Origin: Microvirga aerophila
Lineage (GTDB): Bacteria > Pseudomonadota > Alphaproteobacteria > Rhizobiales > Beijerinckiaceae
NCBI RefSeq assembly: GCF_003332305.1
Contig: NZ_QOIO01000028.1
Location: forward strand, 1 to 64,000
Length of the DNA stretch: 64,000 bases
Reading direction: 5' to 3'
In this document: piece after piece, positions 44,324 through 52,832 of the stretch
How the letters are laid out: every line of letters begins with the position of its first letter
Position numbering within the stretch: the stretch's first letter is position 1
The notes under the pieces: model-generated
Told to the model about the DNA's origin: nothing
Database searches by the model: none
What the model saw: the letters and a program-made list of their open reading frames with translations, nothing else
Position numbers and translations under genes: made by a program

Positions 44324-45299
44324 CACGAACTCCTGTCTGTCCTCCCTGCGGCCGAAGGCGGCTTGATCACGGCAATCCACCTTGCAGTCAGGCCAGTGCA
44401 CCGACGCGAGGGAGAAGCCGTTGATGGTGAGTTCAAGCTGCGGTTTCGATCCTCGGGAACTGCGGTAGTAGCAATTGACAGAAGCTTGCGTGGTGAGACG
44501 CTCCGTTGAGTTCAGGTTCGTTCAATTCCGCAGGATGCCGAATGGTGCGCAAGAGGGTCTGCTAGGACGATCCCCCGAGGTGATGAGGGGGCCGATTGCT
44601 GGAACCTGTGGGCCAGCAGCACGGGCCACGAGAGATGAGCTGATTTTTATGTTTTGTTATATCGTATAATAGTTGATCGCGGGGCCATTAGACAGGCTGT
44701 CTGTTTCAGCACCCGTTTTGTGTGGGGTGGTCTGACAAACCCACATTCCTGACTTCGGGTGGGGTTAAGCATTTTGAATGCCAAGGCAGCAACCACAGCA
44801 TCAGAAGATGAAGCTGCGGGGCTGGAGCTTGAGAAAGGGAACGCATGCTCTGCTCGGCTCAGGGGTGGGATAAGATAGAGGTATAACGCTCCTCCAGAGT
44901 TACCGGATGAAGTTCCCCGGGCGTACCCTTCACTGGCAGGGCATTGTTCTTGGGAAGGCTGCCATAACAGGTCGATGCGCCCGGACGAGACATGTCAGTT
45001 GGGCTGGGGCCTATGTCGATGAGATCGTCAGGTCTCTGAGCGTTGCACTTGAGCACACAGTCCCGCATGATCAGCCCCGTCAGATCGCCAGTCTGCGTCG
45101 CCATCGTGCGCGTGCAACCATCTTCAATGCCGCCAACGCGAGAAGTCGTTGAGCTTCGAGAGCAGCAGAGGCAGCAGAGTTTGATGTGTTACCCATCGGT
45201 GACGGGCATGCGCGCTTTTACGGCGTATAAGCCTCACGCACATCCATCACGACCACTGTGCTCCTGAGAAGGAGTGGGGTGGCATTCGGGGGCAGCCCA
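44324..45299. other. Almost 1 kb without a supported gene
   Basis: Several short open frames occur but none has a convincing ribosome-binding site, codon pattern or family likeness. An AT-rich patch at 44640-44675 (TTATATCGTATAATAG) may be a promoter or the trace of an inserted element. It separates cassette A/B copy 1 from the nucleotide-sugar dehydrogenase. Confidence 0.55.
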
Positions 45300-46664
45300 A
45301 TGCATACACAGCACACGGACGAAGCCGAGCCGTCGGTGAGTGATATCTCCGGATGGCTCGCAGCGATTCGAGAGCGCCGGGCGACGATTGGCATCATCGG
45401 TCTGGGCTACGTGGGGCTCCCGCTGGCGCTGACCACCGCAAAGGCCGGGTTCAAGGTGCTGGGTTTCGACATCAACCTAACGTACGTCGATCAGCTCAAC
45501 CGGGGCGAGAGCTACATCCAGCATATCTCATCGGATCACGTGGCCGAGGCCCTAGCGCGAAAGCGCCTTGAGGCGACAACGGATTTCGAGCGCTTGGATG
45601 AGCCCGATGCCATCCTGATCTGCGTGCCGACGCCTTTGACGAAGCACCGCGAGCCTGATCTCTCTTTTGTTGAGAGCTCCGCCCGGATGATTGCGCGACG
45701 CTTGCGCCCGGGGCAGTTGATCGTTCTTGAATCGACCACGTATCCTGGCACCACCGCGGAGGTTCTCAAGCCCATCTTCGAGGCCACTGGGCTGACGAGT
45801 GGAACAGACTTCTTCCTGGCGTTCTCGCCGGAGCGCGAGGATCCGGGCAACCCGGCGTTCAGCACCTCGACCATCCCGAAAGTGGTCGGCGGCGATGGTC
45901 CCGCGGCGCTGGCGCTGGCCGACGCCCTGTACAGCCAACTGGTCGTCCAAACCGTGCCGGTCTCCTCGGCGGCGACGGCCGAGGCGGTGAAGCTGACCGA
46001 GAATATTTTTCGGGCCGTGAATATCGCCCTCGTGAACGAGCTCAAGGTTGTCTATGCGGCCATGGGCATCGATGTCTGGGAGGTCATTGATGCTGCCAAG
46101 ACTAAGCCCTTTGGCTTCATGCCGTTCTATCCGGGGCCGGGCCTCGGCGGGCACTGCATCCCGATTGACCCCTTCTATCTCACCTGGAAGGCGCGCGAAT
46201 ACGACATCACGACCCGGTTTATTGAGCTGGCGGGCGAGATCAACACCCGCATGCCCTACCACGTGGTCGACCGGCTGGCCGAAGCGGTTGATCAGACGGG
46301 CCGAGCCTTTTCAGGGTCCCGCATTCTGATTGTTGGCATTGCGTATAAAAAGAATGTTGGCGACATGCGGGAAAGCCCCTCGCTGAAGCTCATCGAGCTG
46401 ATCGAGGCCCGCGGGGCCCAAGTGGATTATTTCGATCCATACATTCCGGTGATCCCAGTGACCCGTGAGCACGCGGGGCTGGCGGGGCGGTGTTCGGTGG
46501 ACCTGAATGCGGCGACGCTTGCGGCCTATGATGCAGTGCTCGTGGCAACGGATCATGACACCGTTGATTATCGGCTCATCGCTGATCACGCCAGAGTCGT
46601 GGTCGACACACGCAACGTTTTCCAAAGGGCCGGCATTCACAGCGACCGGATCGCCAAGGCTTAA
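45300..46664 (+). CDS. Nucleotide-sugar dehydrogenase (WbpA/TviB-like)
   Basis: The 454-residue protein has IGIIGLGYVGLPLALTTAKAG (NAD-binding loop), VPTPLTKHREPDLSF, the catalytic-cysteine motif GPGLGGHCIPIDPFYL and a C-terminal VGIAYKKNVGDMRESPSLKLI domain. The PGPGLGGHCIPIDPFYLTWKA form is typical of UDP-N-acetylglucosamine/galactosamine 6-dehydrogenases, giving UDP-HexNAcA for O-antigen or capsule. ATG 45300 is chosen. It lies away from the main polysaccharide cluster at 52-64 kb, between the cassette copies. Confidence 0.9.
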   Translation: MHTQHTDEAEPSVSDISGWLAAIRERRATIGIIGLGYVGLPLALTTAKAGFKVLGFDINLTYVDQLNRGESYIQHISSDHVAEALARKRLEATTDFERLDEPDAILICVPTPLTKHREPDLSFVESSARMIARRLRPGQLIVLESTTYPGTTAEVLKPIFEATGLTSGTDFFLAFSPEREDPGNPAFSTSTIPKVVGGDGPAALALADALYSQLVVQTVPVSSAATAEAVKLTENIFRAVNIALVNELKVVYAAMGIDVWEVIDAAKTKPFGFMPFYPGPGLGGHCIPIDPFYLTWKAREYDITTRFIELAGEINTRMPYHVVDRLAEAVDQTGRAFSGSRILIVGIAYKKNVGDMRESPSLKLIELIEARGAQVDYFDPYIPVIPVTREHAGLAGRCSVDLNAATLAAYDAVLVATDHDTVDYRLIADHARVVVDTRNVFQRAGIHSDRIAKA

Positions 46665-46782
46665 GCCTATCGGCGCGATCGGAGCAATCGGTCCTGCGTC
46701 GGAAACGATAAGCGGAGGCAGGAAGCTCTTGATCCATATTCACATGATAGGCGCGATCTGAACGTGTCTTGGAATCGCGGTT

Positions 46783-46882
46783 CTAGAGCATCGGACGGTT
46801 TGTCGGACCCGCTCGGATTCCACCTCTGCCCGGGGGAGAGGGGTAGGACGTCGTGGATCCGCCTTTTCGTCCGATGCTCTAG
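46783..46882 (+). mobile_element. 100-bp MITE-like element, copy 1
   Basis: The element is bounded by perfect 15-bp terminal inverted repeats CTAGAGCATCGGACG and CGTCCGATGCTCTAG. It is 98/100 identical to the element at 48317-48416 in the same orientation. It contains no reading frame. The left copy ends inside the RTX gene's last codons: that gene's TAG stop lies in the terminal repeat. It could be a non-autonomous transposon or a structured extragenic repeat. Confidence 0.8.
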
Positions 46883-48111
46883 ATCACAAAGAAATCCAAC
46901 GCCCCGACATTGTCGGGGCTTCCAAGAAGCGTTGCAAACTGGATCTGCCCAGTGCCTCCTGCTCCGTCAGGATCAAAATACAAGGCGCCAGTGGTATCGT
47001 TGTAGATGATCCGGTCATCGTTATCGACGGCGGCCGCGCCGATACGGAAGGCGCTGTCCGTCAGTGCTCCGGCGGAGAGACCCGTGAACACACCATTGTC
47101 TAGCTGAATCGTGTCGAAGAGCACCTGGAACCTGACCGTATCGAAATTTCCTGCATCCAAGGCCGTACTGAAGATAAATGTGTCGAAGCCAAACCCGCCG
47201 CTGAGCATGTCGGCCCCGAGCCCGCCATTCAGGTGGTCGTTTCCGCGCTCCCCCGATAGGTGGTCGTCTCCTGCGCCGCCGTTCAGCCGGTCATTGCCGG
47301 ATCCAGCGAGCAATCGATCATTGCCGGTGTTGCCACCCAGCCCATCGTCCCCAGAGCCGCCACGCAGAAGGTCATCGCCGGCCCCACCATTCGAAGTGTC
47401 ATTGCCAGAGCCGCCGTTGAGCCGGTCATTACCGGGGCCGCCGCTCAATCGGTCATTGCCGGCGCCGCCGTTCAATTCATCATCACCTGTATTGCCATTC
47501 AGCCTGTCGTTGCCCGCATCGCCATCTAACCGATCATCGCCAGCATCGCCGAAAAGTTGATCATTGCCACCCAATCCTGGGAGGAAGTCATTATCCGCCG
47601 TTCCCTGGACGACATTGTCTTGGTCATCTGCAAGGGTAACCCACTGACCGCGGATCTCGCCTCCTGAGAAGGCTGTCGTGTGGACATTGAAGTAGAGGCT
47701 AACATCTGACCCGACCAGCGCTGAGCCGAGTTGATTTGCAAAGGTTGAGATTGACCCAGTGGCTGGGTCAGTTGTTTCCCACCGGCCACTGACCGTCCAT
47801 GACCCATCGGCATTGGGGACAATCAGCAGATCGTCAGTATCATGAGGGGGGCTGATTTGGCCAAACACGACAGAGCCATTCATGCCCCTAGCTGCATTGT
47901 GGACGTGATGGCTCGTGACGTCGTCAGCCGTAGTGGCTGTTTGCCCAGACAGGCCGAGCGCTGGTCCAAAATCCAGGCCGGTGTAGCGGATGGAGTAGGT
48001 CGCCGCGACCGCAACTGGATCAAAAATGACAGTGCCTATGCCGCGCGCGGTGGAGCCGCTAGGTGGGACTTCTTGATCACCAGTGAGGGCAATGCGAAAT
48101 GCTGTGGCCAT
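46879..48111 (-). CDS. CHRD-domain and RTX calcium-binding repeat protein
   Basis: A 410-residue protein. Residues 1-160 form a CHRD-like domain (ALTGDQEVPPSGSTARGIGT, SHHVHNAARG, YFNVHTTAFSGGEIRGQW). From about 165 to 310 there are some sixteen RTX nonapeptides (GGxGxD type), followed by a C-terminal tail with alternating hydrophobic residues used as a type I secretion signal. No signal peptide is present. It binds Ca2+ outside the cell and is probably exported by an unlinked type I system. AGGAAAG precedes ATG 48111. The stop codon lies in the 100-bp element. Confidence 0.9.
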   Translation of the reverse strand: MATAFRIALTGDQEVPPSGSTARGIGTVIFDPVAVAATYSIRYTGLDFGPALGLSGQTATTADDVTSHHVHNAARGMNGSVVFGQISPPHDTDDLLIVPNADGSWTVSGRWETTDPATGSISTFANQLGSALVGSDVSLYFNVHTTAFSGGEIRGQWVTLADDQDNVVQGTADNDFLPGLGGNDQLFGDAGDDRLDGDAGNDRLNGNTGDDELNGGAGNDRLSGGPGNDRLNGGSGNDTSNGGAGDDLLRGGSGDDGLGGNTGNDRLLAGSGNDRLNGGAGDDHLSGERGNDHLNGGLGADMLSGGFGFDTFIFSTALDAGNFDTVRFQVLFDTIQLDNGVFTGLSAGALTDSAFRIGAAAVDNDDRIIYNDTTGALYFDPDGAGGTGQIQFATLLGSPDNVGALDFFVI

Positions 48112-48721
48112 GATCTTTCCTCCCGAACGTGCTATCAGCCTCGGAGTGAAGAGCTCATGTGACCAAGGGCCTGCTCAGATGACCCATTCTGCTCGGAGAA
48201 CTTCAAGTCAGGCCTTTGATCCTCCTGGAGCTCGCGACGACTTTACGCCCAGTCAAAAGTCGCGCCTAGAGGCGCTTATCCTTATGTGCCTGAGCCCCAT
48301 CCCACCGGTGTAGACCCTAGAGCATCGGACGGTTTGTCGGACCCGCTCGGATTCCACCTCTGCCCGGGGGAGAGGGGTGGGACGTCGTGGATCCGCCTTT
48401 TCGTCCGATGCTCTAATCAACTGTGCGAGGTAGCTTTGGCCCGACCTGGGATCGTGCCTGCAGTGTTTGTCACGATTGCGCCTGCTTGCATACTTGACGG
48501 CGCACCTTGGCTTTGATCCCAAGACGGGCAACCTCAGGATCACAGCCGTCTGCTACAGGCTGAAGGAGTCAGCCTGCCCATCATCAGCAGCAGGCTTCGA
48601 GACAAAGCCAGTGGCGGCTAGATAGGTTCGACCCGGTTGCGGGGTGAAAGGTGGCCCGGCGCCGACTCCGTAAGGGTCAGGCCGGGTCATGGCTTCAGGG
48701 CGCGCTGTGGAGGCATGGAGT
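48112..48721. other. Intergenic region holding the second 100-bp element
   Basis: No supported gene. It contains the 48317-48416 repeat; the remainder shows no ribosome-binding site or known motif. Confidence 0.5.
48317..48416 (+). mobile_element. 100-bp MITE-like element, copy 2
   Basis: Same orientation as copy 1, 1.5 kb away. It differs at one internal base (GGGTGGG for GGGTAGG) and at its last base. The outer 14 bp of the terminal inverted repeats are intact. Confidence 0.8.
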
Positions 48722-49390
48722 TCATTCTGCCAGATTCAGCCTACCCTCGCCGTTCGTGCCTGATATGTGCTCCATGAGGACATCCAAGGCCTTCATTGCG
48801 GTGCGTTGCCGTGACAGGGCGCGGCGCTCATAGCGGGCAAACCGCTTGAGCTGCTCCCACTGGGAGGCACGCTGCCTGGCACGCTGTTTCCTCTCGGCCC
48901 GGCGCTGCTTGATCTGCTTGACCTCAGAGTCATAGGCGCACTCGGCCATAATCTGGGCAATCTCGGTCTCTTGCTGTTGCCGATGCGTTCCATCGAGGTA
49001 CGCTCGCACGTACATGGCTTGCGTATACCTGACTTTGATCGGCCGAGCGGGCATGAGCTCCTCCTCCGAGGGTAGCTCATGGAAGTCAGGATCCGCCGAA
49101 ATTTGGTGCAGCAACTCACGCCGCGCCTGGCGGACACGGCGACCGTCAACCGCCGCCTCCACCACGCGCACGGCGGCCTGAAGCATATCGGGGTGATCGG
49201 CCGCAGGTCCGGCCATCCTCCGAGCGAGATCGAGGATTTCCGGCGCCAGGTCCGGAAGCGCAGAGGCCGGGATTGCGAGGCCGTGCCGGCGGGCGTTGCG
49301 GCAAGACTGAGTCTTGCCCGCGGCTGAGCGTGGGCCGGTGCTGCGCTGCGCGTTGGCGCGGTTGGCGGCAGCTTTTCTGGATGATGACAT
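48722..49390 (-). CDS. Uncharacterised cassette protein B, copy 2
   Basis: A 222-residue paralogue of the 42991-43656 product. It shares AANRANAQRSTGPRSAAGK at the N-terminus, an internal helical region and the C-terminal LKRFARYERRALSRQRTAMKALDVL block. Its end, NLAE followed by a stop, overlaps DNA that in another frame reads IWQNEL, similar to the FWQNEP repeats beyond the end of copy 1. It follows cassette gene A copy 2 by 14 bp. Function unknown. Confidence 0.75.
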   Translation of the reverse strand: MSSSRKAAANRANAQRSTGPRSAAGKTQSCRNARRHGLAIPASALPDLAPEILDLARRMAGPAADHPDMLQAAVRVVEAAVDGRRVRQARRELLHQISADPDFHELPSEEELMPARPIKVRYTQAMYVRAYLDGTHRQQQETEIAQIMAECAYDSEVKQIKQRRAERKQRARQRASQWEQLKRFARYERRALSRQRTAMKALDVLMEHISGTNGEGRLNLAE

Positions 49391-49404
49391 CGATGGGTGG
49401 CCTC

Positions 49405-50016
49405 TTATCCCCTTGGAAACGAGCGGTCGCTCCGTGGGGTCGCCTCCATGATTTGCAGTCGCTGACGGGCGTAGCCTTCTCGACGGCGCTCGAGATTGCC
49501 GATCGTCTTATCGTGGCCCGCAATGTTGCTCTCGGCCATGCGGTCGAATTGCTCCAGCTTGTCGAGTTTGTCCGACAATGCCTTCGCGCGGATGGTGTCC
49601 CAGTCGAGCCCACGGTCCTTGAGAGCCTTCTCGACGGTGGCGGTTGCAGCCTTGTTCCCGGCCCACCATTGATCGACGGCGCGATCACTGAGTTGAAGCA
49701 GGCGCTTGACGGCGGTCTTCTGCGCCTCTGCGATGAAGCCGGCTTTGATGCGTTTGTAGAGCAGCGTATCCCAGATGCGATCGACGATCTCTTTGACCCA
49801 AAACGCTTCGATCGGATTCCTCGGCTCCAACGTTGCTGTCACTTGGGACAGGAGTTGGTCGTAGGCGGTGTCGTCCTCACCCAGAAGTCGGGGACCTCTG
49901 GCAAAAAGGGGCCCCAAATCCTGGGGATGAAACAGGGGGACCTCAGCGGGCCGCCACCCGATGCGCTCGTCATCGGAGGAGGCCGACAGTGTGCGGAAGC
50001 TTGGTTCGGTCGACAT
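49405..50016 (-). CDS. Uncharacterised cassette protein A, copy 2
   Basis: A 203-residue paralogue of the 43670-44323 product. It shares LGPLFARGP, NPIEAFWVKEIVDRIWDTLLYKR and DRGLDWDTIRAKALSDKLDKL. It is helical and soluble with a basic C-terminal tail. The start is uncertain; ATG 50016 is preferred, with a GTG at 50073 as a longer choice. Two copies of the same gene pair in 7 kb indicate duplication or a mobile cassette. Confidence 0.7.
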   Translation of the reverse strand: MSTEPSFRTLSASSDDERIGWRPAEVPLFHPQDLGPLFARGPRLLGEDDTAYDQLLSQVTATLEPRNPIEAFWVKEIVDRIWDTLLYKRIKAGFIAEAQKTAVKRLLQLSDRAVDQWWAGNKAATATVEKALKDRGLDWDTIRAKALSDKLDKLEQFDRMAESNIAGHDKTIGNLERRREGYARQRLQIMEATPRSDRSFPRG

Positions 50017-50688
50017 CGTGGCAGTAACTTTCCTGCGGTGCTTGCCCGACGACGTGTCGGGCATTCTGGTCACGAGGGGGCTTGGGCTGGCGGTTGCAGC
50101 TTGTGTGCTCCCGCGGGCCAGGTCCGGCGCCTCTCCATGTTGAGAGCAAGAATACCAACGGGGAGTTCCCTCCGCCGCTGTGGATTACGCATATTTTCAG
50201 CAGATTGAATGGCAGTCCGTTTGTGCGGGATGTCGGATTTCAGGCAGTCCACCTGTGACCGATACAGTCAATGATGAGCGCGTTCTGTCGATAACGCTGG
50301 CAGAAGTCGGTTCCTTGAAGATTCCCTGTGGCAGTTCATCAAGCCAACGGTTGAATATAAAGCTGGAGGTTGTTGGCTCGCGTGGGTTCGGAAACAACTG
50401 CGGACTGCGAATGAGGGCTATGGCAACAGAACGTGCGGCTCGGCTCTACATGCGGCACCGGAGAAGTTTTGGTGCTTACATAGCACTAAGCTGCCGCACG
50501 AAGCAGGACAGGCGTTCATGGCTGTAGGGCAGCTAGATTTCCACCAACTGGGCAATTCGTTCAAGTTGCGAGTCGACAGTCGCGCCTCCGGCTAATCGCG
50601 GGCGCAACCGTCGAGGCACCGGATTTGAACGCTTTACCAGTGCCTTGTCGATTGGCACAACGGTAGTTCCTGGCAGACGGCTGAGTGT
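50017..50688. other. Intergenic region without a supported gene
   Basis: A GTG-started frame of 115 codons at 50180-50527 has no ribosome-binding site or family likeness. No structured repeat was recognised. Confidence 0.45.
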
Positions 50689-50949
50689 TCAGCCTTCGCT
50701 TTGGCTTATGTGGATTGGGTCGCGCAAGCGAACACCAGGTCCGCCCCCATTCCCTGAGATGAACTGAACACCAGCCTCCTCTACGGCCCGAGACAGAGCT
50801 GCGAGCGTGGGACCATGAGCATTCATCGGGCCAGGCTTGGCTTCTAACCGTTTGATTGTCGGGAGCGATACACCAGACGCGGATGCTAGATCCTTCTGCT
50901 CCCAGCGTAATAAGGCGCGGGCAGCTCGGATCTGCTCACTGGTTAACAT
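50689..50949 (-). CDS. XRE-family helix-turn-helix regulator
   Basis: An 86-residue Cro/C1-type regulator. The helix-turn-helix spans about residues 15-45 (RALLRWEQKDLASASGVSLPTIKRLEA) and is followed by LAALSRAVEEAGVQFISG, a common ending of small XRE regulators in Rhizobiales. GGGGGTG precedes ATG 50949. It faces a small operon ending in an HNH nuclease; the 91 bp between them carry inverted and direct repeats that probably form its operator. Confidence 0.88.
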   Translation of the reverse strand: MLTSEQIRAARALLRWEQKDLASASGVSLPTIKRLEAKPGPMNAHGPTLAALSRAVEEAGVQFISGNGGGPGVRLRDPIHISQSEG

Positions 50950-50977
50950 CGTAAACACCCCCAGGCACTATTTAATC

Positions 50978-51034
50978 CCTCAGGTATTGACAAAAGCAAC
51001 AAAAATGATACTCTAGGTATTGTAGAACCTGAGG
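50978..51034 (+). promoter_or_regulatory. Putative XRE operator and sigma-70 promoter
   Basis: CCTCAGGT (50978-50985) and ACCTGAGG (51027-51034) form a perfect 8-bp inverted repeat. GGTATTG occurs twice (50983-50989, 51016-51022). Between them, TTGACA (50987-50992) with a 16-nt spacer to TACTCT makes a plus-strand promoter. Confidence 0.6.
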
Positions 51035-51040
51035 TAAACC

Positions 51041-51286
51041 ATGTCCCACCATCACCAAACTACCTTGCCTACTACACGAGATCTTCACTGTCTCAGAGCT
51101 GTTGCGCAGCGTGGCAATCTTTTGTGGCTTATTCCTCTGCGATCGCCAAGTGCTCCGATGCAATCAAGGCTGCATAGGTTGGCTCCCGTGCAGACGAAAC
51201 CAGCGTTGATGAGGGCTTCGTCGTTGCCCGAGCATGGAAGGGAAGAACTGCTGAGGCCTCCTTTCAAAGGCGGGGCACTGAAATGA
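51041..51286 (+). CDS. Small hypothetical protein, first in the HNH operon
   Basis: An 81-residue frame (MSHHHQTTLPTTRD...GGALK) starts 7 nt after the putative operator, with GAGGT upstream, and its TGA overlaps the next ATG. No domain is recognised and the composition is unusual, so it may not be a true gene. Its position directly after a sigma-70 promoter and the coupled stop/start support translation. Confidence 0.4.
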   Translation: MSHHHQTTLPTTRDLHCLRAVAQRGNLLWLIPLRSPSAPMQSRLHRLAPVQTKPALMRASSLPEHGREELLRPPFKGGALK

Positions 51287-51561
51287 GACGAGCCCCGCAA
51301 ACCCGCTCTCGTAGAGGGCAAGCTGAACTCCAAGGCACTCAACCCAGCACAGCCCCCTTGACTGTAGCCTCCTTGGGCATGCGCGTGCGCTTGATCCGGG
51401 CTGACCAAGATCGGGACCGTCAGCTCGCGGACCTGATTGCCTCCTGTGAGACCTTGCGCGCGCAATGGGAACTCCTGTTTCGACGCATTATCGACTGTCT
51501 GGACGACGACGACCGAAAAGGCCGCGGCCGTAACGACTCATCGTCACAATCTAACTCATGA
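51283..51561 (+). CDS. Small hypothetical protein in the HNH operon
   Basis: A 92-residue protein. It has a basic N-terminal end and a helix QDRDRQLADLIASCETLRAQWELLFRRIIDCLDD, then an acidic/basic Ser-rich tail. No known domain. It lies between the 81-residue gene (4-bp overlap) and the HNH nuclease (12-bp gap). Confidence 0.55.
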   Translation: MRRAPQTRSRRGQAELQGTQPSTAPLTVASLGMRVRLIRADQDRDRQLADLIASCETLRAQWELLFRRIIDCLDDDDRKGRGRNDSSSQSNS

Positions 51562-51573
51562 CGGAGCCGTGCC

Positions 51574-51960
51574 ATGTCAATTGTTGAGGTTGAGGATACA
51601 ACGACGACAGTGCGCCGGAAACTTACTCCCCACCGTCGACTTCAGGTGTGGGAGAAGACAGGCGGCACGTGCGTGCTGTGTCAACGGAGGATCGACGGCC
51701 CCCGCGAGCGTTGGATTGCCGAGCATATTCGAGCGCTGGAACTCGGTGGCGCCGATGATCTGGACAATATGGGGCCCGCGCATGAGGAATGCGCTTTGGT
51801 CAAAACTCAAGACGATCACCGACGAGCGGCAAAGGCCAAACGTCAGAAGATCCAGTACATCGGGGCCGAGGCCCCCAAGAGGCCCCTGCCCTTTGGCAAG
51901 GGTAGCCCTTGGAAGCGGAAGATATCCGGCCAGATCATTCTGCGAAGAGGAGACAGATAG
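51574..51960 (+). CDS. HNH endonuclease domain protein
   Basis: A 128-residue protein with CVLCQRRIDG (zinc-binding CxxC), AEHIRALELGGADDLDNM (the catalytic HI and N of HNH) and HEECALVKTQDDHRRAAK. A compact HNH core with basic flanks fits a DNA-nicking or cutting enzyme, as in phage remnants or small restriction-like systems. With the facing XRE regulator it forms a controlled cassette. Its target is unknown. Confidence 0.87.
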   Translation: MSIVEVEDTTTTVRRKLTPHRRLQVWEKTGGTCVLCQRRIDGPRERWIAEHIRALELGGADDLDNMGPAHEECALVKTQDDHRRAAKAKRQKIQYIGAEAPKRPLPFGKGSPWKRKISGQIILRRGDR

Positions 51961-51962
51961 GC

Positions 51963-52832
51963 TTAAGCCTGCTCTGCGATGGTTGTAAGGTACTGGCCGT
52001 AGCTGCTTTTGGATAGCTCACGTGCTAACTGAAGCATCTGATCCCGGTCGATCCAACCCAAATTATACGCGATCTCCTCTGGGCACGCGATGCGGAAACC
52101 CTGGCGCTTTTCAAGAGCGCGCACGAACTCTGCTGCCTCGACGAGAGAGTCAGGGGTTCCTGTATCGAGCCAAGCGAAGCCACGGCCCATGCGCTGTACA
52201 TTGAGCTGTCCGCGCTCCAGATAGGCGCGGTTAACGTCCGTGATCTCAAGCTCACCTCTCGCTGAAGGCTTGAGCCTCGCGGCAATGTCGACGACTTGGG
52301 CGTCATAGAAATAGAGGCCCGTCACTGCCCAATTCGACTTTGGTTTCGCGGGCTTCTCCTCAATTCGCATCGCACGTCCGCTTGGATCGAACTCGATGAC
52401 GCCGTACCTCTCCGGATCGGTGACGTGGTAGGCAAAGACTGTTGCGCCGGTTTCCTGCCTGCGGGCAGCCTGCATGAGCTCCGGCAAACCATGACCGAAA
52501 TAGACGTTGTCGCCGAGGATGAGTGCGGATCGTCCGCCCGCTACGAAATCAGCGCCGATCACGTAAGCCTGCGCCAACCCCTCCGGCTTCGGTTGTTGGG
52601 CATAAGACAACTGCAGCCCCCAGCGCTCTCCCGTGCCCAACAGCTGCTGGAACTTTGGGAGATCGTCCGGGGTCGAGATGATGAGGATATCGCGCACGCC
52701 GGCCAGCATCAGCGTGGTGAGCGGGTAGTAGATCATCGGCTTGTCGTAGATCGGCAGCAGCTGCTTCGATGTCACATAGGTCATCGGATGCAGCCGCGTG
52801 CCGGAGCCGCCCGCCAGAATAATGCCCTTCAT
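51963..52832 (-). CDS. rmlA: Glucose-1-phosphate thymidylyltransferase
   Basis: The 289-residue protein begins [18 protein letters not shown] (nucleotidyltransferase loop) and contains [30 protein letters not shown] and [19 protein letters not shown], all RmlA hallmarks. It makes dTDP-glucose from dTTP and glucose 1-phosphate, the first step to dTDP-L-rhamnose. It overlaps rmlD by 4 bp and is last in the rmlBCDA operon. Confidence 0.95.
   Translation of the reverse strand: MKGIILAGGSGTRLHPMTYVTSKQLLPIYDKPMIYYPLTTLMLAGVRDILIISTPDDLPKFQQLLGTGERWGLQLSYAQQPKPEGLAQAYVIGADFVAGGRSALILGDNVYFGHGLPELMQAARRQETGATVFAYHVTDPERYGVIEFDPSGRAMRIEEKPAKPKSNWAVTGLYFYDAQVVDIAARLKPSARGELEITDVNRAYLERGQLNVQRMGRGFAWLDTGTPDSLVEAAEFVRALEKRQGFRIACPEEIAYNLGWIDRDQMLQLARELSKSSYGQYLTTIAEQA

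Noticed and set aside
44475..45267. Several short frames in the gap before the nucleotide-sugar dehydrogenase
   Set aside because: None has a start signal or similarity; they overlap each other in different frames.
47110..47560. Tandem repeats resembling a CRISPR array
   Set aside because: The repeats are 27-bp-period codons of RTX nonapeptides (GGxGxD) in an intact gene; there are no spacers of constant length or cas genes.
50180..50527. GTG-started frame of 115 codons
   Set aside because: No ribosome-binding site, no domain and atypical composition.
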